A stretch of DNA of 64,000 nucleotides from Brucella oryzae (GTDB lineage: Bacteria > Pseudomonadota > Alphaproteobacteria > Rhizobiales > Rhizobiaceae). A model generated the notes under the pieces. It was given only the letters and a program-made list of their open reading frames with translations. It did not search any database and was not told the DNA's origin. Within the stretch, counting starts at the first letter, position 1. The number at the start of each line of letters is the position of its first letter. The DNA lies in NCBI GenBank assembly GCA_012103035.1, contig JAAVLL010000002.1, positions 868,001 through 932,000 of the forward strand. Direction: 5' to 3'. A program made the position numbers and the translations under genes. Shown piece after piece: positions 43,339 through 55,390 of the stretch.

Positions 43339-43381
43339 AGTTTGTGCGATATTTGACATTTGTTCAATTATCGCACAAACT
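43339..43381. promoter_or_regulatory. PcaR operator between pcaI and pcaR
   Basis: AGTTTGTGCGATA and TATCGCACAAACT form a perfect 13-base inverted repeat around 17 bases. The right half contains GTTCAATTATCGCAC, very close to the Pseudomonas PcaR site (GTTCGATAATCGCAC). It lies in the divergent promoter region, 22 bases before pcaR. Confidence 0.8.
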
Positions 43382-43403
43382 ATTATCTAGTTGAGGAAAA
43401 TTC

Positions 43404-44157
43404 ATGCGTGAAACAGATTTCATCGGCGGCTTTGCCAAAGGGCTCAAGGTCATTGAAGCGTTCGGGGAAGACCAGCCGCGTCTTTCGATATCGGACGTTT
43501 CAAAGATTACGGGTCTGGATCGGGCAACGGCGCGGCGCTGCCTGCTGACACTCGCTGAGCTTGGTTACGCCGAATATGATGGCAAGTTTTTCATGCTTTT
43601 GCCGAAAATACTTCGTCTCGGACATGCTTATCTCTCTTCAACGCCATTGCCGACTATCATCCAGCCTCATCTGGACCGGCTCTCCGATGCCGTCGGAGAG
43701 AGTGCGTCCGCATCCGTTTTGGATGGAACGGAAATCGTTTACATCGCACGCGCCTCACAAATGCGTGTGATGTCCATCAACCTGATGGCTGGAAGCAGGC
43801 TTCCAGCCTACTGCGCTTCGATGGGGCGCGTACTTCTGGCTTGGCTTCATGAAGCGGAGGCACAGGCGCTTCTGGAGCGTACTGAACGGAAAGCGTTGAC
43901 GCCATTTACGAAAGTGGAAATTTGCTCACTCATGGCAGAACTCTCCATTATTCGTGGTCAAGGTTATGCAATCAACGATCAGGAACTGAGCTGGACTGCG
44001 CTCCATCGCAGTTCCTATCTTCAATCATAAGGGTTTGGTGGCCGCAGCGCTCAACATCGGGGTGCCTGTAGCTCATCTTGAAGCAAGTGTTCTGGTGGAA
44101 CGCTTGTTACCTGAGATGCTTCAAGTCCAGTCGGATTTACGCGGCTTGCTGAGATAA
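43404..44157 (+). CDS. pcaR: IclR family regulator PcaR (frameshifted near the end)
   Basis: The N-terminal winged HTH is FAKGLKVIEAFGEDQPRLSISDVSKITGLDRATARRCLLTLAELGYA. The IclR effector domain follows with SASASVLDGTEIVYIARASQMRVM and GSRLPAYCASMGRVLLA. One break near 44015; the rebuilt end is VLVERLLPEMLQVQSDLRGLLR. It is divergent from pcaIJF, which it is expected to activate in response to 3-oxoadipate. Confidence 0.93.
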
Positions 44158-44181
44158 ACTCTTGAGACCGAAAAATCCAAT

Positions 44182-45154
44182 TTAATCTTGTGGCGATGCA
44201 GTCTGATCCGCCAGATTTTCGCGTGCTTTCAAGCGGAACGAACGCGGGGTCTCTCCTGTCATTTTCAGGAAAAACCGTGAGAAATATGCGGGATCTGAAA
44301 ATCCAAGACTGTAGGCGATATGCTGCACAGACGATGGCATAGCTATCAAATCGCGTTTGGCCGTCTCAATCAGCCTTTTACAATCATGTCTTGTGTCGTT
44401 GCTCCCGTCAACTGTTTGACAGTCCGGTTGAGATGCGTCGATGAAATACCCAGTAATTTCGCATAGAACGAAACGGGCTTGTGTTCTCGATAATATCGGT
44501 CAATCAATTCCTGCAAGCGTTCGATTCGAGCATGCCCATATATCTGGCGGTCTTCTTGCTTCGCGGGATTTGAAGAATATGCATACCGCATAATATAAAC
44601 AAATACAGCTTGAACCAGAGATTCCAGCAAGCTGTTTTATATGGTTTTCTCGTGTGAAACTCATCTAGAACTTGCCGCAGAAGAGAGGAAAGCAGGATCA
44701 ATTCCTCATCACTTGCACCTGTCATCGATATGAGTTGCGGCTGCATCAACCATTCCGCCGTCGCACCTCCGGCGCCTTTTCCGACAAACGGCATATGAGG
44801 GCTCAAAATCGTGACGATATGCCCGATTATATCTCTCGAGAATGCAAACCCATGATTGAAACCGGGTGGCACCAGGATAGCGCATGGCGTCTGGAAGGTG
44901 CGGACGACACCATCGAAATTTGCCTGCCCTGTACCGCTTTCAATATATAAAAGCTGAAAGAAGCTCTCATGACGATGCAGCGAAATCTCGAAATTGTGCA
45001 AACTTGATCGAGAGAAAAGCGTCTCGCAGTGTAGCCAGAAATCCGGCTTCAGCTCGTTCTCTTCTCCATAAAGCTCGTATGTTGGAATAAAATTATCCGA
45101 CACTTGCCCTCCGATCATGTTCGATTTGTACAATAAATGGGCGGAATTATCCAT
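44182..45154 (-). CDS. pobR: AraC family regulator of pobA (PobR-like, frameshifted)
   Basis: An N-terminal cupin-like sensor (HRHESFFQLLYIESGTGQANFDG ... LVPPGFNHGFAFS) is followed by a C-terminal double HTH: KPVSFYAKLLGISSTHLNRTVKQLTGATTQDMI and PSSVQHIAYSLGFSDPAYFSRFFLKMTGETPRSFR. Breaks lie near 44640 and 44375. It is divergent from pobA with only 53 bases between starts, the usual position of AraC-type PobR in Rhizobiales, which responds to 4-hydroxybenzoate. Confidence 0.85.
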
Positions 45155-45207
45155 TGCCAGATTGGAGGTTCGCTAAAGAATAGAGGGACTTGCATCGGGA
45201 GGAATAT

Positions 45208-46373
<1,166 letters not shown>

Positions 46374-46502
46374 CGGCATCTGCAACAATTAAGAAAGGGC
46401 TAATATAAAATGATTATACCCAACATTATTGTTACTTTATTCAATAAAACTGATGCTTTATTTTAGAATTGATGTAGAATTCAAATTACCTTTAGACCCC
46501 CG

Positions 46503-46684
46503 GCGAGAAGTTCCGGCCAGAACTTCTCGCATCAGCGCGGTCAGCCACCCCATTCGGGTAGCTGACCGCGTTGCTAAACCTGTTCAAAGTCGCCATGCCG
46601 GTCTGTAAATGGCGTTTATCTGCGTTCCGGTGCTCATGTACCTTAAGTACATTGCGCTCCGGTACTCGAAAATCACCATTTTCG
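46503..46684. repeat. Chain of hairpins between convergent pobA and pcaQ
   Basis: Five inverted repeats in 182 bases: 46503-46530 (GCGAGAAGTTC arms), 46536-46570 (CGCGGTCAGC arms), 46591-46614 (CGCCAT arms), 46636-46652 (ATGTAC arms) and 46667-46684 (CGAAAAT arms). The fourth is bracketed by a 15-base direct repeat, TGCG(T/C)TCCGGT(G/A)CTC, at 46621-46635 and 46653-46667. No open frame of note. It looks like a dispersed Brucella/Ochrobactrum intergenic repeat and may also terminate both genes. Confidence 0.55.
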
Positions 46685-46712
46685 CCACGGCCTGCCACTT
46701 TTGATTCAGGCT

Positions 46713-47627
46713 CTAAGACTTCAAACCCGCAGCCTCGCGTAATGTCTGGATCATAATCTGCATGGCAGCTGTTTGAATCATCTCCGTGCGCATCGTGAGC
46801 CCTACCGGTCCTGTCGTCTCGCTTGTATCGATAGGAAGTGCGACGAGCTTGCCTTCGGAAACATCTCTGGCCACAACGCCCTCCGAGATAATCCATACAG
46901 CATCACTGTCGCGGATGAAGGCGCGTCCGAAAGCATCGGATACGGTCTCAATCTGAACAGGCAAGACACCTATACCGTTTGTAATCAGCAACCGATCCAC
47001 GAATGGGCGAATGATTGAATTACGCGTCGGCATCAAAACTGGATAACCAGCCAAGTGCTCAAAGACCGCGCGTCCATCTGTTAGAGGGTGCCCGGCTCGG
47101 ACCAGAAACCGAACCTGCTCCGAATAAAGATGCTCGAATGAAAACCCGGTCATCTTTTCTGGTGCAGCGAGCCGACCGACAACCAGATCCAGCTCCCCAA
47201 CCCGCAATTGTTCCAGAAGTATAGCATTCTCTCCCGTAACGATTTTGACGCGGCTGGAGGTTTGCTCCTTAAGGAACAGGCTCATCGCTTTCGGCATAAT
47301 GCGGGTCGAGACTGTCGGCAATGCACCGATACGGATGGGTGGTCCCGATCCATCCAATTCTTGCGACACGGAATCCAGCCCTTGCCGCAATGCCGTCAGC
47401 GCCGTCCCCGCATGGCGCAGGAATACTTCACCAAACCGCGTTATCCTTATGCCGCGACCCTCGCGTTCCACTACAGGAACACCTAAAATTTCCTCCAGCT
47501 CGCGCATCGTCTTGGTCACAGCCGGCTGGCTGATGCTCAGGATTTCGGAGGCTTTGACTACACTTTTCTGTCGCGCCACTTCAACAAACGTATGCAGATG
47601 ACGAAACTTGACCCTATTCCCAATCAT
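46713..47627 (-). CDS. pcaQ: LysR family regulator PcaQ
   Basis: Intact, 304 residues. The N-terminal HTH is FRHLHTFVEVARQKSVVKASEILSISQPAVTKTMRELEEILGVPVVERE. The LysR effector domain follows (IRIGALPTVSTRIMPKAMSLFL; LRVGELDLVVGRLA; SEQVRFLVRAGHPL). It is divergent from pcaDCHGB, which it activates in Agrobacterium and Sinorhizobium in response to gamma-carboxymuconolactone and related intermediates. Confidence 0.95.
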   Translation of the reverse strand: MIGNRVKFRHLHTFVEVARQKSVVKASEILSISQPAVTKTMRELEEILGVPVVEREGRGIRITRFGEVFLRHAGTALTALRQGLDSVSQELDGSGPPIRIGALPTVSTRIMPKAMSLFLKEQTSSRVKIVTGENAILLEQLRVGELDLVVGRLAAPEKMTGFSFEHLYSEQVRFLVRAGHPLTDGRAVFEHLAGYPVLMPTRNSIIRPFVDRLLITNGIGVLPVQIETVSDAFGRAFIRDSDAVWIISEGVVARDVSEGKLVALPIDTSETTGPVGLTMRTEMIQTAAMQIMIQTLREAAGLKS

Positions 47628-47633
47628 TTATTT

Positions 47634-47649
47634 ATAACCCTACAGTTAT
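47634..47649. promoter_or_regulatory. PcaQ box
   Basis: ATAACC-CTAC-AGTTAT agrees with the rhizobial PcaQ site (ATAACC-N4-GGTTAA) at all but two positions and is symmetrical as ATAAC-N6-GTTAT. It lies six bases upstream of the pcaQ start and in the divergent pcaD promoter region, allowing both activation of pcaD and autoregulation. Confidence 0.75.
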
Positions 47650-47720
47650 GATTTAAGGCAATAATATCATTTTACTTAACCATTTTAAAGAACGACAGTG
47701 GTAGGCGGGAGGAGAAAGCC

Positions 47721-48523
47721 GTGCAATTTGCATCCCTAAACGACATCGTTGTTCATTATGATTTTCAACGGGTAGCAGACGAAAACCCGTTCTGGTTTTC
47801 ATCAATTCGCTTGGAACCGATTTCCGCATATGGGATGAAGTTCGCACGCGTCTGCACAACGACACATCGACACTCGTTTATGACAAGCGCGGTCACGGCC
47901 TTTCCGATATCGGAAATACTCCCTATACAATCAAACTGCTCGCTGCGGATCTCATTGGCCTGTTCGAGAGGCTGTCGATAAAGCGGGCGATCATTTGCGG
48001 CCTTTCTGTCGGTGGACTTATTGCGCAGAGTATTTATGCAGCACGACCTGACCTTGTGACTGGGCTCATACTGTCAAATACCGCGCATAAAATCGGCACC
48101 GCAGAAATGTGGGATGCGCGTATAGCTGCTATTCAGCAGGACGGTCTCGCAAGCATCCTCGACACGACAATGCCACGCTGGTTCACCCCGGCTTATCGGC
48201 GCCCAGATAATCCTGCCTATCGGGCCTATTGCAATATGTTCGTTCGGCAACCACTCAGCGGCTATATGGCCACCTGTGCTGCGCTACGTGAAGCTGACTT
48301 AACCGAAGTAGCCAAGCATATTTCGGTGCCGACACTTTGTCTGGTCGGCGATCAGGATGGCTCCACGCCACCCACCCTTGTGCGCGAATTAGCGAGCCTC
48401 ATTCCAGGAGCAGACTTCTCAGAAATCGCAGCAAGCGGCCATATCCCCTGCGTTGAACAGCCCGATGCCTACGTCACGCTGTTGCGTAATTTTCTTTCAA
48501 ACAGATTTGAGCATGGAGAATAA
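47721..48523 (+). CDS. pcaD: 3-oxoadipate enol-lactonase (frameshifted)
   Basis: Alpha/beta hydrolase that opens 3-oxoadipate enol-lactone. The nucleophile elbow is ICGLSVGGLIAQS, the acid lies in LVGDQDGSTPP and the base in AASGHIPCVEQP. Near the start a missing A at about 47785 changes EKPVLVFINSLGTDFRIWDEVRTRL into another frame, and a further shift near 47850 restores it. About 268 residues. It is the first gene of pcaDCHGB. Confidence 0.94.
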
Positions 48524-48525
48524 CC

Positions 48526-48928
48526 ATGGCTGATAATGCCGTGCAGTCGGAACGCTATAAGATCGGCATGAATGTACGTCGTTCGGTTCTGGGTGACACC
48601 CATGTGGATCGCGTTTCGAACGGTGTGACTGAGCTTGATGCACCGTTTCAGGAGCTTATAACGGAAGCCGCATGGGGAACCGTCTGGTCACGGCCTGGCT
48701 GGACCAAAAGGGAACGTTCCATCGTGACGATAGCGCTCCTTGCGGCGCTCGGCCAAGACGACGAAGTCGCAATGCATATACGGGCCACAAAAATACAGGC
48801 GCGACAAAGGAGGACATCTGCGAAGCATTGATGCATGTCGCAATCTATGCGGGGGTTCCGGCATCGAACCACGCATTCAAGATCGCCAAGCAGACCTATT
48901 TGCAGATGGAAGCAGAGGAGGCTGAGAA

Positions 48929-48932
<4 letters not shown>
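48526..48932 (+). CDS. pcaC: 4-carboxymuconolactone decarboxylase (frameshifted)
   Basis: Removes CO2 from gamma-carboxymuconolactone to give the enol-lactone used by PcaD. It reads VLGDTHVDRVSNGVTELDAPFQELITEAAWGTVWSRPG, then SIVTIALLAALGQDDEVAMHIRAT(K)NTGATKEDICEALMHVAIYAGVPASNHAFKIAKQ. The only break is near 48785. About 135 residues. It starts two bases after pcaD and overlaps pcaH by four. Confidence 0.94.
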
Positions 48933-49668
<736 letters not shown>

Positions 49669-49669
49669 T

Positions 49670-50293
49670 ATGGTGCAACCTCTCGACTATCTGAAAGAAA
49701 CGGCCTCCCAGACAGCGGGCCCTTATGTTCATATCGGACTAACGCCCAATTTTGTCGGCATCAGTGATGTATTTGAGCAGGATCTCGGTTCCGGACCTCT
49801 TTATGATGAGAAAGCAGTTGGCGAACGCATCACGATCAAGGGCCATGTGATTGACGGAATGGGCGCGCCGCTTCGTGATGCGCTCATCGAAATTTGGCAG
49901 GCTGATGCGAAGGGCCTCTATAACAGCCCTTCCGAAACCTGCGGAAAGGCCGACCCTGCTTTTCGCGGCTGGGGTCGATGTCCGAGCCATATGGACACAG
50001 GTGAGTTCACCTTTGAGACTATCAAGCCCGGTCGCGTTCTTTTCAAAGATGGACGCCCCATGGCTCCGCACGTCACCTTGTGGATCGTGGCCCGCGGTAT
50101 TAATCTCGGTTTGCAAACGCGGATGTATTTTTCAGATGAAGCCGATGCCAATGCAGAGGACCCTATTCTTGCCCGCATCGAACATCTCAGCAGGGTGCAA
50201 ACCCTGATCGGTCAGCGCGAGGAAAACGTCTATCACTTCGATATTCACTTGCAGGGCGAGAAAGAAACCGTCTTTTCGATATTTGACGCATGA
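49670..50293 (+). CDS. pcaG: Protocatechuate 3,4-dioxygenase alpha subunit
   Basis: Intact, 207 residues. Structural partner of PcaH. It starts MVQPLDYLKETASQTAGPYVHIGL, then GHVIDGMGAPLRDALIEIWQADAKGLY and FTFETIKPGRVLFKDGRPMAPHVTLWIVARGINLGLQTRMYF. It overlaps pcaB by four bases (ATGA). Confidence 0.95.
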   Translation: MVQPLDYLKETASQTAGPYVHIGLTPNFVGISDVFEQDLGSGPLYDEKAVGERITIKGHVIDGMGAPLRDALIEIWQADAKGLYNSPSETCGKADPAFRGWGRCPSHMDTGEFTFETIKPGRVLFKDGRPMAPHVTLWIVARGINLGLQTRMYFSDEADANAEDPILARIEHLSRVQTLIGQREENVYHFDIHLQGEKETVFSIFDA

Positions 50294-51352
50294 GCATCTC
50301 TGTCTTTGAACATCCATTGCTGGCACAGCTTTTCGGCGACGACGAAGAGATATTAAGCCTTTTCACAGCAGCAGCGATATCATGGAAATGCTGCGCTTCG
50401 AAGCGGCTCTGGCCGATGCTCAAGCCAGCTTGGGTCTCATACCCGTCGAAGCGGGACGAGCAATCAGTCAAGCCATAGATACATTTGAGCCCAATCTATC
50501 CGATTTGGCAAAAGCGACTGCGCGGGATGGCGTTGTCATCCCTTCATTCGTGAAGGAACTGCGCCTAACTGTCGGAACGGATTATGGCAAATATGTTCAT
50601 TTCGGCGCGACGAGCCAGGATGTCATCGATACAAGCCTGATTTTGCGGTTGAAGCGTACAAGTACAATTCTCTATAGGCGAATTCAGCAACTCACGCAGC
50701 GTTTCGACCGGCTTGATGCGACGTTTGGAAAGAATACCCTGACCGGCTATACACGTATGCAGCCCGCTATGCCAATAACCGTATCGGACCGTGTCGCAAG
50801 CTGGAAACGTCCGCTCGGCGCTTACGGTGCAAAACTGAATACCATCGTTTTTCCCGTGCAGTTCGGAGGAGCAGCCGGAACGCTTGAAAAATTCGCAAAC
50901 CAGGCGCCGACTCTGCGTGCCCTGCTGGCTGATAAGCTTGATTGCACGATAGCCCGCAATGGCATAGCCAGCGGGCTTTCATAGTCGAATTTGGCAACCT
51001 GCTTTCGCTCATCACGGGTACTCTTGGAAAGTTCGGGCAAGATATTGCGCTCTTGGCTGAACTTGGCGCGGAACTGTCGTTTACAGGCGGCGGTGGATCG
51101 TCCGCCATGCCTCATAAGCAAAATCCGGTAGCGGCAGAAACCTTGGTAAGCCTTGCTCGTTTCAACGCTGTCCAGATGGGTGGTTTGCATCAAGCAATGG
51201 TGCATGAACAGGAGCGTTCGGGTGCGGCCTGGATGCTTGAATGGCTGATCCTGCCGCAAATCGTGGCATCAGCAGGCGGCGCTCTCAATATTGCTTCCAT
51301 TTTGATTGATAAGATCGTTCGGATCGGAAACAAACACCCTTCCGATATATAA
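50290..51352 (+). CDS. pcaB: 3-carboxy-cis,cis-muconate cycloisomerase (frameshifted)
   Basis: Aspartase/fumarase-superfamily enzyme that cyclises the ring-cleavage product to gamma-carboxymuconolactone. It shows MLRFEAALADAQASLGLIP, YVHFGATSQDVIDTSLIL and the superfamily signature GGGGSSAMPHKQNPVAAE. Breaks lie near 50365 and 50945. About 355 residues, ending NKHPSDI. It is the last gene of pcaDCHGB; the transporter gene begins 129 bases on. Confidence 0.94.
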
Positions 51353-51481
51353 CCACCTGAGTATCATTTATAAGGAATTTTTCATTTTACATGACCAATT
51401 AGATAGGCATGCTGAAATCAGGACATTCCGTATTGCGACGAGACGGTCACGCGCGGAATGGTGGGCGATAGGGAGGAGAAC

Positions 51482-52652
51482 ATGAATAAAATCACATTAG
51501 CCGCGCTTGCGGTCTTTTCACTCACGGCATCTGAAGCTTATGCCGATGTGGTGAAGGTCGGCGTCATTGGTCCATTTTCAGGTCCGTTTGCCCTTCAGGG
51601 CAAGAACTTCAAGGCAGGCATCGACGCCTATATGACCGAGCACAGCAACAAGATCGGCGATGACACCGTCGAGATCGTTTATCGTGACGTGCCGCAAGCC
51701 GACCCAGCGCAGTCCAAGGCGCTAGCACAGGAACTCGTGGTCAAGGAAGGCGTGCAATATCTCGCTGGCTTTACTTCACACCTGACGCCATGGCGGTTAC
51801 ACCCATTCTCAAACAAGGCAATGTGCCAATGGTGGTCATGAATGCCGCCACCTCTTCCATCGTAACGAAAAGCCCTTATGTGGTGCGCACGTCGTTCACC
51901 ACATGGCAAACGTCAACCCCGATTGCAAAGGTCGCACTCGACAAAGGGGTGAAGAAAGTCATCTCGGTTGTGAGCGATTATGGACCGGGCGTAGATGCGG
52001 AAAACGCTTTCAAGGCGGCGTTCACAGAGGCTGGGGGCGAAGTGGTCGAAGCTATTCGAATGCCGCTCGCTACGAATGATTTCAGCCCGATCATGCAGCG
52101 TATCAAAGACTCCGGCGCGCAAGGCGTATTTGCTTTTCTGCCATCCGGACCAACCACCCTCGGCTTCATGAAATCTTATGTCGACAACGGATTGAAAGGT
52201 TCGGGCATCCAGCTTTTCGCTCCTGGTGATCTGACACAGGAATCCGATCTTCCGGCCCTCGGAGAAAATGCTCTCGGTGTCCTTACGACTTTCCACTACG
52301 CGGTTTCGCATGACTCGCCAGAGAACAAGAAGTTTGTCGAGGAAGCTCGAAAGGCTATCGGCAATCCTGTAGAATTGTCCTTCCCTTCGGTCGGCGCTTA
52401 TGACGGTATGCATGTCATCTACAAGATGATCGAAGCGACTGGCGGTGAAAAGATGCTGAAAAAGCAGTAGAGGCCGTGAAAGGCATGGAATGGATCAGCC
52501 CTCGCGGCCCCGTATCCATCGACCCCGAAAGCCGCCATATGACGCAGAACATCTATCTGCGCGAAGTGGCCAAGGCTGATGACGGTACTTACTATAACAA
52601 GGAAATCCAGACCTTCGAGAAACAGGGTGATCCCGGTCTAAAAGCCCAATAG
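51482..52652 (+). CDS. livK: Branched-chain-type periplasmic binding protein, probable aromatic-acid receptor (frameshifted)
   Basis: Type-1 periplasmic binding protein. Signal peptide MNKITLAALAVFSLTASEAYA, then VVKVGVIGPFSGPFALQGKNFKAGIDAYM, SKALAQELVVKEGVQYLAGF and VVSDYGPGVDAENAFKAAFTEAGGEVV. About 390 residues. Breaks lie near 51780 and 52455; the C-terminus is QTFEKQGDPGLKAQ. Directly behind pcaB, it matches the position of Sinorhizobium pcaM, the receptor of a protocatechuate importer; that assignment is inference. Confidence 0.88.
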
Positions 52653-52744
52653 CCCTGGTATTCAAGAATTGACGCACCTTGAATGCCCGGACAGGCATAA
52701 AGCGTGCTCGCTCATGGCTCATAACCGCTTATTTTAACGCTTAC

Positions 52745-52771
52745 CCCGAAAGCCCTTTCCTGCTTTTCGGG
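52745..52771 (+). terminator. Intercistronic hairpin after the binding-protein gene
   Basis: CCCGAAAGC and GC(T)TTTCGGG pair around CCTTTCCT, with no strong U tract. It lies in the 141-base gap before livH and probably protects the receptor mRNA or attenuates downstream transcription. Confidence 0.5.
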
Positions 52772-52793
52772 ATACGCCTAACAGGACCACTCA

Positions 52794-53663
52794 ATGCAGA
52801 CTGTGCTTAGCATTGCCGTCGATGCTCTCGCCTATGGCATGGTGCTTTTCGTCATTTCTATTGGCCTTTCGGTCACCATGGGCCTGATGCGCGTCGTCAA
52901 CCTCGCTCACGGCGCATTTGCAATGATCGGCGGCTATTTCGCATCCTATGCAGCCCAGCAGCTTAGTCTCAATTACGGCTTTGCAATCATCATCGCCGTT
53001 ATCGGCACGATGATCATCGCCGTTCCCGTGGAAAGATTGCTCTATCGACGCATTTATGGAGCGCCTGAACTAACACAGGTGCTGATGACCATCGGTATCA
53101 CTTTCTGCATCATCGGCCTCACCAACTACATATTCGGACCGACGTTGAAAACCATTCCTTTGCCAGAAATGTTGCGCGGATCGGTCGATCTAGGCTTTCG
53201 GGCAATTGCCAAGCATCGCATCTTTGCAATCGGGTGCGGATTCGCGGTAGCCCTTGGTCTCTGGTATATCATTGAACGCACTGGCTTCGGCGTAAAACTG
53301 CGTGCTGCTGTCGACAATGCCAACATGGCCGCAGCCCTCGGCGTGCGAACGGAAGTCGTTTACGCCATCAGCTTTGCGCTTGCCATCGGGCTCGCAGCTT
53401 TCGGCGGCGTTGTCGGCGCTGAACTTCTGCCGGTAGAACCCTATTATGTACTCCGCTACATGGTGACATTTCTGGTTGTCGTCTCAGTCGGCGGTGCAGG
53501 TTCCATACCCGGTGCGCTGATTGCCTGCCTCCTGCTCGGCGCAATTGATACAACTGGCCGTTACCTGGCCCCGGAATATGGTGAGTTCTTCTTTTATCTG
53601 GCGGTGATCGTCATTGTTACTTTGTTCCCGCGCGGTCTTGCAGGAAGGCTGGCTCGGAAATGA
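52794..53663 (+). CDS. livH: Branched-chain-type ABC permease LivH
   Basis: Intact, 289 residues with eight or so helices. It shows MGLMRVVNLAHGAFAMIGGYFASY near the start and DNANMAAALGVRTEVVYAISFALAIGLAAFGGVVGAELLPVEPYY, the usual LivH loop, then SVGGAGSIPGALIACLLLGAID. The stop overlaps the livM start (ATGA). Part of the importer linked to pca. Confidence 0.93.
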   Translation: MQTVLSIAVDALAYGMVLFVISIGLSVTMGLMRVVNLAHGAFAMIGGYFASYAAQQLSLNYGFAIIIAVIGTMIIAVPVERLLYRRIYGAPELTQVLMTIGITFCIIGLTNYIFGPTLKTIPLPEMLRGSVDLGFRAIAKHRIFAIGCGFAVALGLWYIIERTGFGVKLRAAVDNANMAAALGVRTEVVYAISFALAIGLAAFGGVVGAELLPVEPYYVLRYMVTFLVVVSVGGAGSIPGALIACLLLGAIDTTGRYLAPEYGEFFFYLAVIVIVTLFPRGLAGRLARK

Positions 53664-54644
53664 CCGATATGACACACACTCTCCCATAGCCGTCATTCTT
53701 ATGCAGGTTTCATTGGTATTGCGGCCATTATTGCGGCTAGTATCGTCGGCTGGTTTCTGTTCCCCGACAATCTTGCGCTGCTGACACGTATCATTGCAAT
53801 CGCCCTCCTCGTCTTGTCTCTCGATCTCGTGACAGGCTATTGTGGTATAGCAACGCTTGGTCACGCTGCCCTGTTCGGCGCAGGCGCTTATGGTGCCGGT
53901 ATTGCCGCCGCCCATTTCGGCATAAACGACCCGATCCTGATGACGCTTATCGGCCTTGTTGCGGGTGCTATCACCGGGCTTGTTTCCGGAACAGTCATTC
54001 TGCGCGCCCACGGTCTCGCTCAACTCGTCTTATCGATTGCCGTTGTCCATCTGTTCCACGAAGCTGCAAACAAGGCATCAAGCTGGACCGGCGGCAGTGA
54101 CGGGCTGAGCGGCATTTCTCCCGATCCGATCTTCGGCATATTCGAGTTCGATCTTTACGGACACACAGTCTATATCTACTCCGTAGTCCTGCTGCTCGTT
54201 TCGTTCATCTTCCTGCGTTATGTCGTACGTTCACCCTTCGGCATGCTATGCCGGGGTGTGAAAGAGGACCCAGTCCGCGTCCATGCGATGGGTGCTTCGG
54301 TGCAAGGTGCGCAGCTTCGCATGTATGTTATTTCCGGTGCGGTTGCCGGTGTCGGTGGCGCGCTCAACGCAATCTCCACTCAGGTCGTGGGCCTCGATAG
54401 CCTCAGCTTCACCATGTCAGCGGAAGCACTTGTCATGCTGGTTCTGGGAGGGACAGGATCGCTCTTCGGTGGGCTGATAGGCACGGTTGTCTTCATGTGG
54501 TTCGAAGACCTAGTGTCCGCAGCTAATCCGTTCCATTGGCTCACGATGGTCGGTGCACTTCTGATCGCAGTGGTCTTGTTCACCCCGCGCGGGCTGTACG
54601 GAACTGTAGCCTATTACTTCGAAAAGAAGGCGCATCGCAAATGA
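53660..54644 (+). CDS. livM: Branched-chain-type ABC permease LivM (frameshifted near start)
   Basis: Second permease. It starts MTDMTHTLP, then a missing base near 53688 joins SRHSYAGFIGIAAIIAASIVGWFLFP. The remainder is intact: LVLSLDLVTGYCGIATLGHAALFGAGAYGAG and RGVKEDPVRVHAMGASVQGAQLRMYVISGAVAGVGGAL, typical LivM. About 327 residues. It overlaps livG by four bases. Confidence 0.92.
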
Positions 54645-55390
54645 GCACCGTGTTTGAAGTAACGAAACTGCGCAAGAATTTCGGCGGTCTGGCGGTCACG
54701 AACGATGTATCGCTTAGCCTGGCGAAAGGCGACCGTGTCGCACTCATTGGTCCTAACGGTGCGGGCAAGACCACTTTCGTCAATCTGGTGACCGGTAATC
54801 TTCCAGCCACGTCCGGCACGGTGACGCTCGGTGGCGAGAATGTCTCGAAGCTCAATGCCATGCAGCGCGTCAGACGAGGACTGGTGCGCTCCTTTCAGGT
54901 TACTCGTCTCTTCTTTGACATGACACCGGAAGAGCACGTGGCGCTCGCCATCCTTCAGCGCGAGGGAAAAACAGGCCGCATTCTCGGCAATTATCGCAAG
55001 ATGCCGGATATTCTGGACGAAACACGCGATATTCTCGGCACGCTGGGCCTGCTGCCGCTCGCACAATTGCGGGTAAGCGAGATCGCATATGGCCAACAGC
55101 GGCTTCTGGAAATTGCCCTTGCTTTGGCACTGCGTCCCCAAGTGCTGCTGCTTGATGAACCTGCCGCGGGTGTTCCGCAGAGCGACACGAGTCGCATTGA
55201 AGAAGCTCTCGACCGATTACCGGCCGATCTGGCAGTACTCATGATCGAGCACGATATGGACCTCGTTTTCCGCTTTGCAAAACGGGTCGTCGTACTCGCC
55301 GCCGGAACAGTTATTTTCGACGGATTGCCGGAAGATGTGGTGCAAGATACCCGTGTCCGCGAAGCCTATCTCGGGAGCTATGCGCAATGA
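54641..55390 (+). CDS. livG: Branched-chain-type ABC ATPase LivG
   Basis: Intact, 249 residues. Walker A GPNGAGKTTF, the LivG-type loop MQRVRRGLVRSFQVTRLFFDMT, degenerate signature EIAYGQQRLLEIA, Walker B VLLLDEPAAG and switch MIEHDMDLVF. Four-base overlaps with livM and livF indicate one coupled operon. Confidence 0.94.
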   Translation: MSTVFEVTKLRKNFGGLAVTNDVSLSLAKGDRVALIGPNGAGKTTFVNLVTGNLPATSGTVTLGGENVSKLNAMQRVRRGLVRSFQVTRLFFDMTPEEHVALAILQREGKTGRILGNYRKMPDILDETRDILGTLGLLPLAQLRVSEIAYGQQRLLEIALALALRPQVLLLDEPAAGVPQSDTSRIEEALDRLPADLAVLMIEHDMDLVFRFAKRVVVLAAGTVIFDGLPEDVVQDTRVREAYLGSYAQ

